A stretch of DNA of 64,000 nucleotides, from the NCBI GenBank assembly GCA_964583155.1, contig CAZOUY010000002.1, positions 1 to 64,000 on the forward strand. Direction: 5' to 3'. Shown here piece after piece: positions 33,766 to 43,763 of the stretch. Within the stretch, counting starts at the first letter, position 1; each line of letters starts with the position of its first letter. Origin of the DNA: CAG-826 sp964583155 (GTDB taxonomy: Bacteria; Bacillota_I; Bacilli_A; RFN20; CAG-826). The notes beneath the pieces were generated by a model. That model worked only from the letters and a program-made list of their open reading frames with translations. It ran no database searches and was not told the DNA's origin. A program made the translations under genes and the position numbers.

Positions 33766-35022
33766 ATGGCTAACTCGTTTTACTTATGCATTGATTTGAA
33801 ATCATTTTTTGCTTCGGTGGAATGCGTTGAACGTGGCTTAGATCCGATGACCACTAATTTAGTTGTCGCCGATTATACGCGGGGATTAGGGGCTTTGTGC
33901 CTGGCGGTGACACCGGCTTTAAAAAAGAAAAATGTTCAGAATCGGTGCCGTTTATCGGATATTCCTAAAGAAATTGATTATATTATTGCGAAGCCGCGCA
34001 TGAAATTCTATATCCGTTATTCGGCGGATATTTATTCGCTTTATTTGAGATATTTGAGCGCTGATGACATTCATGTCTATTCTATCGATGAATGCTTTTT
34101 GGATGTCACTCACTATTTATCATTATATAAGATGACGGCTCATGAAATGGCCCAAAAATTGATCGATGAAATCTATCAAAAGACAGGCATTAGAGCGACA
34201 GCGGGTATTGGCACAAATCTATTTTTAGCCAAGGTCGCGTTGGATATCATGGCTAAGCATAATCCTAGCAACATCGGCTTTTTGGATCAACAGCAGTTTT
34301 TTCATTATATTTGGCATCATCGCCCTATTACTGATATTTGGAATATTGGCTCAGGCATAGCTAAGCGATTAGCCCAATTAGGATGCTTTGATTTATATGA
34401 TGTTGCCCATTTCGATGAAAAAAGGCTTTATCAAGAGTTCGGAGTCAATGCGGAATATTTAATCGATCATTCGCACGGAATCGAGCCGTGCACTATTAAA
34501 GAGATTCATGATTATAAAGCAAAAAGTAAATCATTATCCAATGGCCAAATACTATTCGAGGAATATGCCTATGAGGATGCTTTTTTGGTGATGAAAGAGA
34601 TGGTTGAGCTTTTGACTTTGGAATTGGTGGATAAGCACCTCGTGGCCGGCTCTATTTTCTTGAGTGTTGGCTATGCCCGAAAGGCTCATAAAAGTTCGAA
34701 GGGAAACATGCAATTGGAAAGCAAAACCGCGTCTTATCAAAAAATATTGCAGGCCTTTAGTGCCCTTTTTGAAAAAATAGTCAATCCATATTATCCCATT
34801 AAACGCATCTATATCGGATTTGGCAAGGTCATCGAAAATACATATGCTTCTTTCGATCTTTTAAGTCCGGAAGATGATATGAAAGAGCAGAGAGTCCAAG
34901 AAACCATTTTGGAAATCAAAAAGAGATACGGAAAAAACGCTATCTTGAGAGGCATGAATCTCGAAAGCAAAGCGACTACTAGAAAGAGAAATAAACTGAT
35001 TGGAGGTCATAATAGTGAGTGA
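33766..35022 (+). CDS. Y-family DNA polymerase (UvrX/ImpB-MucB-SamB type)
   Basis: A 418-residue translesion polymerase. The first catalytic Asp is in LCIDLKSFFASVE (7-19), and the S-I-D-E-C-F motif (about 107-112) brings the second acidic pair. It is closer to the UvrX/YqjW form of Firmicutes, which is always paired with YolD, than to plain DinB: the region TRGLGALCLAVTPALKK replaces the usual short finger sequence, and a YolD gene follows by overlap. Its little-finger domain spans about 240-350. AAAGGA precedes the ATG. Probable role is damage-induced, error-prone replication across lesions. Confidence 0.93.
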   Translation: MANSFYLCIDLKSFFASVECVERGLDPMTTNLVVADYTRGLGALCLAVTPALKKKNVQNRCRLSDIPKEIDYIIAKPRMKFYIRYSADIYSLYLRYLSADDIHVYSIDECFLDVTHYLSLYKMTAHEMAQKLIDEIYQKTGIRATAGIGTNLFLAKVALDIMAKHNPSNIGFLDQQQFFHYIWHHRPITDIWNIGSGIAKRLAQLGCFDLYDVAHFDEKRLYQEFGVNAEYLIDHSHGIEPCTIKEIHDYKAKSKSLSNGQILFEEYAYEDAFLVMKEMVELLTLELVDKHLVAGSIFLSVGYARKAHKSSKGNMQLESKTASYQKILQAFSALFEKIVNPYYPIKRIYIGFGKVIENTYASFDLLSPEDDMKEQRVQETILEIKKRYGKNAILRGMNLESKATTRKRNKLIGGHNSE

Positions 35023-35335
35023 TAGAGCCCGCCAATTCTTACCCTTTAATTCCTTAAGAGGGTTTCAAGCCGAGATCAAAAAAAGAGAGCAGATCATAGT
35101 TGAGAAAAAAGAATTAATCTCCGATAAAAAAGAATCGTTATCCTATAAGATTTCGCAAATCAGAATCGGCCAAATGCTGACCGTTATTTATTATGATAAT
35201 AATAATTATTTTGAAGTCACCGGAATAGTCACTTCTCTTAATTTCGAAACGCAATATTTGACTATTGTTAAGAAAAAAATAGCTTTCTTTGATATTTACG
35301 ATATCAGCGGTGACGAAATAAAAGAAGATTTTTAA
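35015..35335 (+). CDS. YolD-like protein
   Basis: A 106-residue YolD-like protein; GTG 35015 is the likely start because GGAGG lies nine bases upstream, and it overlaps the polymerase stop by eight bases. The pattern DRARQFLPFNSLRGFQ (3-18), a charged helix and a small beta domain (QIRIGQMLTVIYYD..., F-E-V-x-G-I-V) is typical. YolD genes nearly always sit beside UvrX-type Y-family polymerases and may be accessory subunits. No DNA-binding motif can be assigned. Confidence 0.85.
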   Translation: MSDRARQFLPFNSLRGFQAEIKKREQIIVEKKELISDKKESLSYKISQIRIGQMLTVIYYDNNNYFEVTGIVTSLNFETQYLTIVKKKIAFFDIYDISGDEIKEDF

Positions 35336-35362
35336 ATAAATTAACGATTATTTGATATTAAG

Positions 35363-35392
35363 TTAACACGATAAACATATTTATGTTATAAT
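35363..35392 (+). promoter_or_regulatory. Promoter of the second Ig-domain nuclease gene
   Basis: TTAACA (35363-35368), an 18-base spacer and TATAAT (35387-35392), 55 bases before the ATG. Confidence 0.55.
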
Positions 35393-35447
35393 CATGTTAG
35401 ACACAAAATTTATGAATAAATCATAAGTTCATGGAGGCAAATTTATA

Positions 35448-37667
35448 ATGAAAAATCGGATTTTCAAAAAAATGACATTAGTGCTGATGGGAATGTTAAC
35501 CTTTTCGTTGCTCACTAATGCCGGTCACAATTCCACCTCGCCTAAAAACGCGATGGCGGCCGATGCCGATGATATTTTTGCAAGCGACCCGATTAATACG
35601 AACAGCGTCGCGCGACAATATTATGCCGGTATCAACAGTGAATTGGAAGGTGATGAATTAAAGCTAGCACTTTATAAGTTAATTCATCCCAAAAAATGTT
35701 CCGGGGGATATAGTGCTATTTGGAATTATCTACCATATTGTGATGCGGATCCCGATAATCCAAACAGTGATTCGGTGATAGCCTTTTACCGAGGAACACC
35801 CGCCACAAAGGCGCAAATGAATAAAGAACATGTATGGCCTAATTCCCGGGGCGGCAACTATATTGAAGGTGATCCTCATATGGTTCGTCCGACATTAACA
35901 TCCGATAATAGCGGGCGTGGCAATGATTTCTATAATGAAAAACCGACCAGCTACGATCCTGCTTCGTTAGGAAGTGAAAAATATCGTGGTATTTCTGCGC
36001 GAATTATTTTCTATTGTGCGGTTCAAGAATACACTCAGCTATCGTTAGCCGATAAGAACACGGATTCCACGAGTGCTAAGACGATGGGAAAATTATCAAC
36101 ACTCCTAAAGTGGAATCTGGAATCCCCCATTGATGATACCGAAATTCTTCGTAATGAGGTCTTAAGCGGAGCCCGAACCGTTAAAGGAAAATCGTTTAAC
36201 TTTAACCGTAATCCCTTTATTGATGATCGTTCCTTAGCTTGTAAGATTTGGGGCGATACCAATGATTCGACAAGAACGGTTTGTGCTCAGTATACGACCA
36301 AACCGGAGCTAGAATCATTGACAATTACACCAACCGATTTGAAAATAGCCACCTTCTCATCCGTTCAATTGAAGGCTGTTCCAAATCCGGCGCGAGCTTC
36401 TGATGATGTGACATGGACATCGAGTGATAGCAGTATTGTCAATATCGATCAAAATGGCTTGGCTTATGGCGTTGATGATGGTGTCGCAACCATTACCGCT
36501 ACCAGCAAAGTAAATGGCGCTATTAAAGCTACGACCCAAATTACAGTTCGTTCTTGCAAGTCTTTATCGATAAGTGGAACACCAACCAAAACCAATTATT
36601 ATGAAGGCGAGGCCTTTAATCCAGCCGGATTAACCGTAACAGCCACTTATAGTGATCAAAGTGTAGAAAGCGTTAATTTGCAGGATATAGTTTGGAAGGA
36701 TGCGATTACCGGCGCGACCACATTGAGCAAAGGAACTACTAAGGTTATTGGCTATTATGGCCAATGCCAAGTGGAGTATGAAGGCATTCAAGTAGAAGAA
36801 GCACCGATTAAAACCGGATATCGGATTGCCTTTAAAGATAGCGGTGCTGATGGTAGTAGTGATATAGGAAGCGGATCAATTTCATCCTATGTTAGTGAAG
36901 GCTCGGAATATATTAGTTCCTTTAGCGAAGGCTCCAAGGTTTATCCTGGAAAATACGGATTGAAGCTCGGTAGCAGCAGCGCCAACGGACAATTCATAAT
37001 TAATTTGAGTACCGAAGGAAAGGTCAATGCCAAATCAATTAATCTCGGCTTAGCGTACTATAAAGCTACGGAAGTGGCTTCTGTATCCGTTAACGATAAA
37101 GGCAGCGTTTCGCCGACCAGTGCTGAAATTCAGAATTATGTTTTAGAATGGGATGGTAGTCTTTTAGAGCAAATTAAAGTTGGTAGTGCCAAACGTTGTT
37201 ATATTTCATATATTGAAGTCGAAACACAAGGCCCGACCACCAATGTTCCCGTTGAAAGTGTTTCTTTAGATAAAACGACCTTAAATTTGGTGGTTGATGA
37301 AGAGCATCAGCTCCTAGCGACGGTTTTACCAACGAACGCTACTAATAAGAATGTCACCTTTACGAGCAGCGATAATTCGATCGTATCGGTAACAGCGTCT
37401 GGAAAGGTTAAGGCTTTAAAAGCGGGGAATGCTATGATAACGGTCACAACCGTTGATGGGGCCTATAAAGCTACCTGTTCTGTTCAAGTCACTCAAAAGC
37501 CCATCGATCCAATCGATGATAATTCTTCCTTAACTAATACGAGTGATCTTAGTTCATCATCACCAAGTGGGAAGAATAGCTGCGGTAAATCATCCGCCAA
37601 TGTGGTCTTCTTATTAGCGATAGTGACCCTTTTGGGAACGGTCGTATATAAGAAAAAATCAATTTAA
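35448..37667 (+). CDS. Secreted endonuclease I family protein with Ig-like domains
   Basis: A 739-residue paralogue of the protein at 16901. Signal peptide (1-37); endonuclease I domain (about 45-275) with NKEHVWPNS and GDPHMVRPT; a Big_2 domain (about 288-368), a Big_3-like stretch (about 370-450), a beta-sandwich region, another Big_2 (about 600-685), then a Ser-rich linker, the motif NSCGKSS and a transmembrane helix with a KKK tail. The second HH pair of the paralogue (DLHHL) is DPHMV here, which may alter the metal site. No sortase LPXTG. AGGAGG-like site upstream; a good promoter and terminator make it monocistronic. Confidence 0.87.
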   Translation: MKNRIFKKMTLVLMGMLTFSLLTNAGHNSTSPKNAMAADADDIFASDPINTNSVARQYYAGINSELEGDELKLALYKLIHPKKCSGGYSAIWNYLPYCDADPDNPNSDSVIAFYRGTPATKAQMNKEHVWPNSRGGNYIEGDPHMVRPTLTSDNSGRGNDFYNEKPTSYDPASLGSEKYRGISARIIFYCAVQEYTQLSLADKNTDSTSAKTMGKLSTLLKWNLESPIDDTEILRNEVLSGARTVKGKSFNFNRNPFIDDRSLACKIWGDTNDSTRTVCAQYTTKPELESLTITPTDLKIATFSSVQLKAVPNPARASDDVTWTSSDSSIVNIDQNGLAYGVDDGVATITATSKVNGAIKATTQITVRSCKSLSISGTPTKTNYYEGEAFNPAGLTVTATYSDQSVESVNLQDIVWKDAITGATTLSKGTTKVIGYYGQCQVEYEGIQVEEAPIKTGYRIAFKDSGADGSSDIGSGSISSYVSEGSEYISSFSEGSKVYPGKYGLKLGSSSANGQFIINLSTEGKVNAKSINLGLAYYKATEVASVSVNDKGSVSPTSAEIQNYVLEWDGSLLEQIKVGSAKRCYISYIEVETQGPTTNVPVESVSLDKTTLNLVVDEEHQLLATVLPTNATNKNVTFTSSDNSIVSVTASGKVKALKAGNAMITVTTVDGAYKATCSVQVTQKPIDPIDDNSSLTNTSDLSSSSPSGKNSCGKSSANVVFLLAIVTLLGTVVYKKKSI

Positions 37668-37694
37668 TAAATATAAGTTTTTGTTGAAAATTAG

Positions 37695-37727
37695 AAAAGG
37701 TATGATAAAAAATCGTACCTTTTTTAT
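37695..37727 (+). terminator. Terminator of the second nuclease gene
   Basis: AAAAGGTA (37695-37702) pairs with TACCTTTT (37716-37723), followed by more T. Confidence 0.8.
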
Positions 37728-37787
37728 TAAAAAGTGGCATAATTAATATATTCTTTACTCTAAAAAAGAATATAAGGAGGTCGCAAA

Positions 37788-39899
37788 ATGGCAAATAAGA
37801 ATAAAATACCTTGGCTATTAATGGCTTTTGTCTTTTCCTCATGTTCATTAGGAGATCCGGATCCGAAAACGGATAGTAGCAGCAACACTATTAGTCAGAA
37901 TAGCCCTTCATCTTCTATTAAAGATGCGGAGGATGATTACCAAGACAATAATGGTGATTTTACGATTAAATCCTCCTCAGGAAGCGGATATGAGATTCAA
38001 GGTAATGATTATATTATCCTGCAAGAAGGCGAGTATACTTTTCAAGGTACGACCGAGAGCAGCCAAATCATTGTGCGAGCTCCTGAACAAAAAGTAACTA
38101 TTCGACTTGAAGGAGTGACGATGAAGTCCATTAGCCGCTCCTTGGTGAATATTGAAGAGGCCGATAAAGTAACAATCAAGGCTATTGATGGTACCTATAA
38201 CGAATTGAAGGATATTCGCTCTTCATCTTCGGATACAAGCGTGACCGATGCCGCCGCTATCTATTCCGAAGCGGATCTCGATATGGGCGGGAGTGGCTCT
38301 TTGGTGGTGTCAAGCACTTTCAATAACGGAATACATAGCAAGAAAGATTTGGCTATCAAAAAATTAACTTTAAAAGTTGATGCGATAAATAATGCTTTGA
38401 AAGGCAATGATTCGGTGAGCATCGAATCGGGAAATTTAGTGATTATTTCTCGTGCGGGGAATGGCGTCAAAACTTCGAATTCCAATATTACATCGAAGGG
38501 TAATCAAAAAGGCGATATCACTATCAGTGGTGGCAATATTGAGGTCTATTCATCGCAGGATGCTTTGGATGCCGCCAATGATTTTCAAATGGAAAATCTT
38601 GAAAATCCACAAATAAAAATCTTTACCGATAAATATTCTTCTTATAGTGATGATTTATTGGTGGCTGATAAGAATATGATGTATCTTCGCGTGACGGGAT
38701 CTTCACTCAGTAGTGAATATCGTTATGCGGCTTGCTTTTATAATAGTGATGAAGATTACGTTTGGAAGAACGCAACCTATTATAAGACGTTAACCGGGAA
38801 TCGCGGTAATTCCTATTTTATTTATCGATTAGAGGTTCCGGCTAATTACGCTAATGTTCAATGGTATCGTTTTTTAAGCAGTCAAAACGAGAATTCTTTT
38901 TCAACCTATGAATCAAAAAGTGAAGGTGGCACCATCAATGTTAATAAAGATATGTATGTCATCAGCAATGACACGAATCGAAAAATAACCGGGAATTGGT
39001 CTTCTTATGATCAAACGGTATCAAGCGGAAGCTCGACTAATAAAAGCGATCACTCCGCCAAAGGCATCAAAGCGAGCAATGAAATCAATATCAAAGGCGG
39101 TCAGATCACCATTGAAGCCAATGATGATGGTTTGCACGCTAATGGTGGAACTGTTTTGGAAAACGGTAATACCGGTTTAGGAAATATAACTATCACCGGT
39201 GGTAATCTAAATATTATTTCCACTGATGATGGAATCCACGCCGATAGCATCGCAACATTCGACGGTGAGGTAGAGGTTACAATTCAAGAGTCTTATGAAG
39301 GTATTGAGGCGCAGCAATTATATTTCAAGAACGGAAATTTCCATGTAACAGCTTCTGATGATGGAATCAATGCTTGCTCAGGAAGTCTTTCCACCTTAAT
39401 TGAGGTCAGTGGCGGTTATCTTGATGTCACGGTAGGAAGTGGTGATACCGATGCGATTGATTCCAATGGTGATTATCGTCAAACCGGTGGATTTGTTGTC
39501 GCCCGCTGTGGCGCCTCGACTCAAGGCGGGATGATGTCAGCTTTAGATCTCGATGGTAGCTTTTATATGACCGGAGGCACCTTCATCGGCGCCGGATCTA
39601 TTGGTGCCTCATTAAATAGTTTGGGAGTAAATTCCGTTCAATTCGGCGGTTCTAGTTCAAGGCCGGGCGGTGGATCAGGCGGTCCCGGCGGATGGTGGGC
39701 GTATGGTTCTTCCTCCTATTCTTTTACAAGTGGAAATTATACGATAAGTAATACCACTATCGCCTTTACCTTAAATCAAACTTATTCACAATTGGCAATT
39801 TGCAGTGACGAATTACTTCTCAATGGCTCATATACGATTTCTAATGGCAATGTAAACTATTCGTGGATTCAAGATAGCGTTTATAAAAGTTTAAGTTAA
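37788..39899 (+). CDS. Cthe_2159-like carbohydrate-binding beta-helix lipoprotein
   Basis: A 703-residue extracellular lipoprotein. The signal peptide ends at VFSSCS (lipobox Cys19), then a Ser-rich linker. The main body is a long right-handed beta-helix: repeated runs such as GDITISGGNIEVYSSQDALDA and NITITGGNLNIISTDDGIH, with the D-D-G-x-x-A/D turns typical of Cthe_2159-type domains (DUF4353), which bind calcium and acidic polysaccharide. A Gly-rich patch (near 620-640) precedes the C-terminal beta domain. In other Firmicutes such genes lie beside cotH and polyphosphate polymerase genes; here cotH is 15 kb away. AAGGAGG precedes the ATG. Confidence 0.85.
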   Translation: MANKNKIPWLLMAFVFSSCSLGDPDPKTDSSSNTISQNSPSSSIKDAEDDYQDNNGDFTIKSSSGSGYEIQGNDYIILQEGEYTFQGTTESSQIIVRAPEQKVTIRLEGVTMKSISRSLVNIEEADKVTIKAIDGTYNELKDIRSSSSDTSVTDAAAIYSEADLDMGGSGSLVVSSTFNNGIHSKKDLAIKKLTLKVDAINNALKGNDSVSIESGNLVIISRAGNGVKTSNSNITSKGNQKGDITISGGNIEVYSSQDALDAANDFQMENLENPQIKIFTDKYSSYSDDLLVADKNMMYLRVTGSSLSSEYRYAACFYNSDEDYVWKNATYYKTLTGNRGNSYFIYRLEVPANYANVQWYRFLSSQNENSFSTYESKSEGGTINVNKDMYVISNDTNRKITGNWSSYDQTVSSGSSTNKSDHSAKGIKASNEINIKGGQITIEANDDGLHANGGTVLENGNTGLGNITITGGNLNIISTDDGIHADSIATFDGEVEVTIQESYEGIEAQQLYFKNGNFHVTASDDGINACSGSLSTLIEVSGGYLDVTVGSGDTDAIDSNGDYRQTGGFVVARCGASTQGGMMSALDLDGSFYMTGGTFIGAGSIGASLNSLGVNSVQFGGSSSRPGGGSGGPGGWWAYGSSSYSFTSGNYTISNTTIAFTLNQTYSQLAICSDELLLNGSYTISNGNVNYSWIQDSVYKSLS

Positions 39900-39961
39900 C
39901 GAATATTGTTAATTACCATTCATATGCTATAATGAAATAGAAGAGGTTTTAGGGGGATTTT

Positions 39962-40474
39962 ATGAAAAGAAAAACCATTATAATAATCAGTTACGTTTTT
40001 TATGTTTTAGCTGGCGCTTTTGTTGGATGCAATTTTGCTCTTGAAGATGAAGCCTTATTGGTGCTTTGGATTTTGGGTGGTGTCTTCTTCGTTTTAGGAA
40101 TTGTGATGGACATTATTGCTTTAAAAGTTCAAAAGAAGGAGCCAATAGAATCCAAGCGTTCATTTTTTGATTTTGAAATTAAGAGTGATGTTAATGAAGC
40201 CGTTAAAAGAGTAGAAGAATTATTGGCCAAGAAAAAGTATTATCTTTCCGATTACGGAACAGAAAAGGTCTTTCAATGTGGAACAGGCGTTATGGCCGCT
40301 CGTAAGATTTTAAAAATCGAAGTCCATGACAACGTGATGCATGTCGAAGCATGGATTTCACAAGGAGTCGGAAAAAGTGTCGGTGTTGAGCATGATCTGG
40401 ATACAAAATATTTGGGAGCAGTGCCCATCTCGCAATTGAAAAAAGTTGTTGAAGAAATTAAAAATTGCTTATAG
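39962..40474 (+). CDS. Two-helix membrane protein of unknown function
   Basis: A 170-residue protein of no family I can name. Two hydrophobic helices (about 5-25 and 30-53) sit at the N-terminus, with no signal peptidase site, followed by a basic junction (KVQKKEPIESKR) and a cytoplasmic alpha/beta domain (about 70-170) with the pattern of a small ligand- or protein-binding fold. GGGGGA precedes the ATG. It stands alone between terminators, so genomic context offers no clue. Confidence 0.75.
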   Translation: MKRKTIIIISYVFYVLAGAFVGCNFALEDEALLVLWILGGVFFVLGIVMDIIALKVQKKEPIESKRSFFDFEIKSDVNEAVKRVEELLAKKKYYLSDYGTEKVFQCGTGVMAARKILKIEVHDNVMHVEAWISQGVGKSVGVEHDLDTKYLGAVPISQLKKVVEEIKNCL

Positions 40475-40485
40475 CTTTTGGAATT

Positions 40486-40514
40486 AAGCTCGAGAAATAC
40501 TCGGGCTTTTTTTG
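40486..40514 (+). terminator. Terminator after the two-helix protein gene
   Basis: AAGCTCGAG (40486-40494) pairs with CTCGGGCTT (40500-40508) with one G-U pair, then T7. Confidence 0.85.
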
Positions 40515-40576
40515 TTCTTCGTTTTTCAAAATAGAATAAATGATTTATAATAGCAGTGAATGGATGAGGCATAAAA

Positions 40577-42295
40577 ATGAAAAAAATTATTCAATCATTG
40601 ACAAGCGATGATCAAGCATTAGCAAAAATACCTTTAGCAGAATACCCGCGTCCTCAATTGCGGCGTTCTTCTTTTTTGTGTCTCAATGGGGAATGGGACT
40701 TAGCCATGTCTAAAACCTGGCCATCCATTTTTTCTTATAAAATCATGGTTCCTTTTGCGGTTGAATCCGCTCTATCGGGAGTCAAAAGAAATCTTGAGCG
40801 TCAAGAAATGCTTTTTTATCGAAAAAAATTCCCTTTAGATCAGAGCTTCATTAAAGACAAAGTAATCTTACATTTTGATGGCGTTGATCAAATCGCGGAT
40901 GTTTATTTTAATCAGCATCATGTCGGTCATCATGAAGGTGGTTATTTGCCTTTTGAAATTGACATAAGTGACCTTTTACAAGTGGAAAATGAATTGATCG
41001 TGCAGGTTAAGGACGATTTAGATCAAACATATGGCTATGGAAAACAATCGCACCATAGTCATGGGATGTGGTATACCAAAAGCTCTGGAATTTGGAAAAC
41101 AGTATGGCTCGAGAGCGTTCCACAATCGTATTTTGAAAGAATAATCATCGATACTTCTTTAGATACCATGACCATTAAGACGTTGGGAAACGTTCAAAAC
41201 AAAACATTGATCCTGCATCATGAAAAAAATGATGAGGTGTTTGATTTTAGTGAGGATGAAATCACTATTCGGATTAAAAATCCGCATCTTTGGTCACCGG
41301 AAGATCCCTTTTTGTACTATTTTACCTTAAAAGGAGAAGAGGATGAGATCCATTCTTATTTTGCTTTGCGCACTATTGAAATCAAGAATTGTAATGGCTA
41401 TCAGTATCTGTTTTTAAATGGGAAGCCATACTTTTTTCATGGCGTTCTCGATCAGGGCTATTTCTCAGATGGCCTATTGACTCCTAAGAGCTATAAAAAA
41501 TATGAAGAAGAGATTTTATTATTGAAAAAATGGGGATTCAACACCATCCGCAAGCACATTAAGATCGAGCCTCTTTATTTTTACTATCTATGCGATAAAC
41601 TAGGAATGATTGTTTTTCAAGACATGGTTAATAATGGCCGCTATTCATTTTTTAGAGATAGTGTGCTGCCCAATATTGGCATCAAATATTGGCCCCAGCG
41701 AGGAAAGCATAGTCCTAAGGCAATCAAAGAGCATTTTTTAAAGATGACATTTGAGACTCTAACGTTGCTCCATAATCATCCATCGATCTGTTATTACACC
41801 ATTTTTAATGAAGGGTGGGGGCAATTTTCGGCTGATAGGATCTATCGCTTGGTCAAAAAGCAAGAGCCCTCACGCATAATTGACGCCACTTCAGGATGGT
41901 TTTATGGCAAAGAAAGCGATGTCGATTCTCATCATATTTATTTTAAAAATAAAAAGTTGCGTTATAAATCACGTCCAATTATCCTTTCGGAGTTCGGTGG
42001 TTATGTTTTTAAGATTTCTCAGCATAGCTTTTGCTTAAATAAAACATACGGATATCGCATTTTTAAAACGCAGGAAGAATGGCAAAGCGCATTAGTAACG
42101 CTATATCAAAAGCAAGTTATACCTTATATAAAAAAAGGCCTATGTGCTTCCATCTATACGCAAGTCAGCGATGTTGAAGAGGAAACCAATGGTTTACTAA
42201 CATACGATCGTCGGGTAATGAAGGTGAATCAAAATATTATGGATGAAATCGCCATACAAATTAAAAGAGCCCTCGAGGAAGTTGAGAAATCATAG
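40577..42295 (+). CDS. Glycoside hydrolase family 2 enzyme
   Basis: A 572-residue cytoplasmic GH2 enzyme. Order: a jelly-roll sugar-binding domain (about 25-190; LNGEWDLAM, then FDGVDQIADVYFN), a short Ig-like domain (about 195-270) and a TIM-barrel domain (about 275-560). The acid/base Glu is in IFNEGWGQF (about 410-418) and the nucleophile Glu in ILSEFGGYVF (about 470-480). Substrate is probably a beta-galactoside, mannoside or glucuronide; the sequence does not decide. No signal peptide. It is the first of four closely spaced genes, though the others concern nucleic acids, an odd combination. Confidence 0.9.
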   Translation: MKKIIQSLTSDDQALAKIPLAEYPRPQLRRSSFLCLNGEWDLAMSKTWPSIFSYKIMVPFAVESALSGVKRNLERQEMLFYRKKFPLDQSFIKDKVILHFDGVDQIADVYFNQHHVGHHEGGYLPFEIDISDLLQVENELIVQVKDDLDQTYGYGKQSHHSHGMWYTKSSGIWKTVWLESVPQSYFERIIIDTSLDTMTIKTLGNVQNKTLILHHEKNDEVFDFSEDEITIRIKNPHLWSPEDPFLYYFTLKGEEDEIHSYFALRTIEIKNCNGYQYLFLNGKPYFFHGVLDQGYFSDGLLTPKSYKKYEEEILLLKKWGFNTIRKHIKIEPLYFYYLCDKLGMIVFQDMVNNGRYSFFRDSVLPNIGIKYWPQRGKHSPKAIKEHFLKMTFETLTLLHNHPSICYYTIFNEGWGQFSADRIYRLVKKQEPSRIIDATSGWFYGKESDVDSHHIYFKNKKLRYKSRPIILSEFGGYVFKISQHSFCLNKTYGYRIFKTQEEWQSALVTLYQKQVIPYIKKGLCASIYTQVSDVEEETNGLLTYDRRVMKVNQNIMDEIAIQIKRALEEVEKS

Positions 42296-42323
42296 TAAGA
42301 TAAGCAAGATAGGAGGAAGAAAA

Positions 42324-43751
42324 ATGGAATTAATTGATTTGGAAATACGAGATTTTAAATCGATCATTACGCCCCAAAGGCTGCGATTTAGTGATCACTT
42401 TATGATGGTTATTGGCAAAAATGGGAGTGGCAAAAGTAATTTCCTTCAGGGTATCGCTTCTTTTTTTGCTTTATTAAATGGGCAATCCTTCTATAAAGGT
42501 GCGAAATATCAAGTACGGATATCCATCGGCATCGATGAATGTCCGCATTTATTCGTAGCACCGAATAAAAATAATCTAAAAAAAGTAACCGCTACTTTTA
42601 TTTTTAACGATGACAATAATTATGATATCTTATGGCATCTTTCGAAAGAAAAGCCACAGAAGCTTGATATAAATAGTGAATTTGGAAATAAGATCATGAG
42701 CTTTTTAAAGAGAAAGTGCTCATTTTTGGATTATGAGCATTTTGTTTTCGATTCACAAAAAACGCTTCATCTTTTTCATGAGTTGTTTTTTGAGGTCTGC
42801 GAGAATCAAAAATGGTTACCTTATAAAGCCTCCCACCAATTAAGCGATTATTCTTCGACCTTTATCGAGTCCTTATTTCCTAAGTTTATTGATTATTTAC
42901 GGGAGGCAACCTCCTTTTATCCATCGCTTTTTGAGCATATTAAATTGGCGGTTGTTGATGGCTTTATTCAATGCTATATATTAGGATCCCATGATAAGGA
43001 AATAGCGTTAGTGGATACCAATACCGGGCAAAGATGGTTGGGATTTTATCATATGCTCAGCCATCAATTAAAAGAAGGCGATGTGTTCTTAATCGATGAG
43101 CCAGCGGCCTTTTTACATCCTGAGGCACAGCTGATGGTCTTAAAGCACATGGAAAGTATGGTTAATGATAGAAAAATTTATTTGATTTATAGTACACATA
43201 GCCCATATATGCTTTCGGAAAAGTTCCCATGCTTTTATTATGCTGAATTAACCAAGCGGGGAACCATTATTCAGCATCACCTTTTAAAGGATCTTCCTTA
43301 TATTCGCGATCAAATGCGATTTTTAGATTTAAACACCATGATTTTGAACTTGAACCGAACATATATTTTAGTCGAAGGACAAAGCGATGTGGCGTGCTTT
43401 AAAAAATTTATGGAATACTTCCATATTGATTCGACCAAGTATGAGGTCTTGCAAATCGATGGTGCCGGGAATATGAAGAGCATCACCCATTTTTTATCGA
43501 AAAATAATCTAAAATATATTCGAATTTTAGATGCTGATCAAAAGCCGTTTTATTCATCCGAGACGGACGTTGTTTTTGTCGGTGAGGATCAAGAAGAAAA
43601 AAGGCTTGAAGGCCTATTCTCTCAAAAGGATCGTCGACGCTATTTTAAAGGGGCAAAGGTCGATGCTGAGAAGGTCCGTAAAGGACAAAGCTTCACTCCG
43701 TTAACCATCAAAAACTTTCAAGAATTATTTAAAAAGATCAAAATAGTTTAG
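42324..43751 (+). CDS. OLD-like ATPase with TOPRIM nuclease domain
   Basis: A 475-residue protein; ATG 42324 is preferred over an upstream ATG inside the GH2 gene because AGGAGGAA lies just before it. The N-terminal ABC-type ATPase has Walker A GKNGSGKSN (31-39), a Walker B LIDEPAAFLHPEAQ (about 255-268) and switch STHSPYML. The C-terminal part is a TOPRIM domain: LVEGQSDVACF (conserved Glu) and IRILDADQKPF (D-x-D). This is the plan of OLD-family nucleases (class 1/2-like), which protect against phage or act in DNA repair. It sits in an operon with a DNA glycosylase. Confidence 0.85.
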   Translation: MELIDLEIRDFKSIITPQRLRFSDHFMMVIGKNGSGKSNFLQGIASFFALLNGQSFYKGAKYQVRISIGIDECPHLFVAPNKNNLKKVTATFIFNDDNNYDILWHLSKEKPQKLDINSEFGNKIMSFLKRKCSFLDYEHFVFDSQKTLHLFHELFFEVCENQKWLPYKASHQLSDYSSTFIESLFPKFIDYLREATSFYPSLFEHIKLAVVDGFIQCYILGSHDKEIALVDTNTGQRWLGFYHMLSHQLKEGDVFLIDEPAAFLHPEAQLMVLKHMESMVNDRKIYLIYSTHSPYMLSEKFPCFYYAELTKRGTIIQHHLLKDLPYIRDQMRFLDLNTMILNLNRTYILVEGQSDVACFKKFMEYFHIDSTKYEVLQIDGAGNMKSITHFLSKNNLKYIRILDADQKPFYSSETDVVFVGEDQEEKRLEGLFSQKDRRRYFKGAKVDAEKVRKGQSFTPLTIKNFQELFKKIKIV

Positions 43752-43763
43752 GAGAAAGCTATC

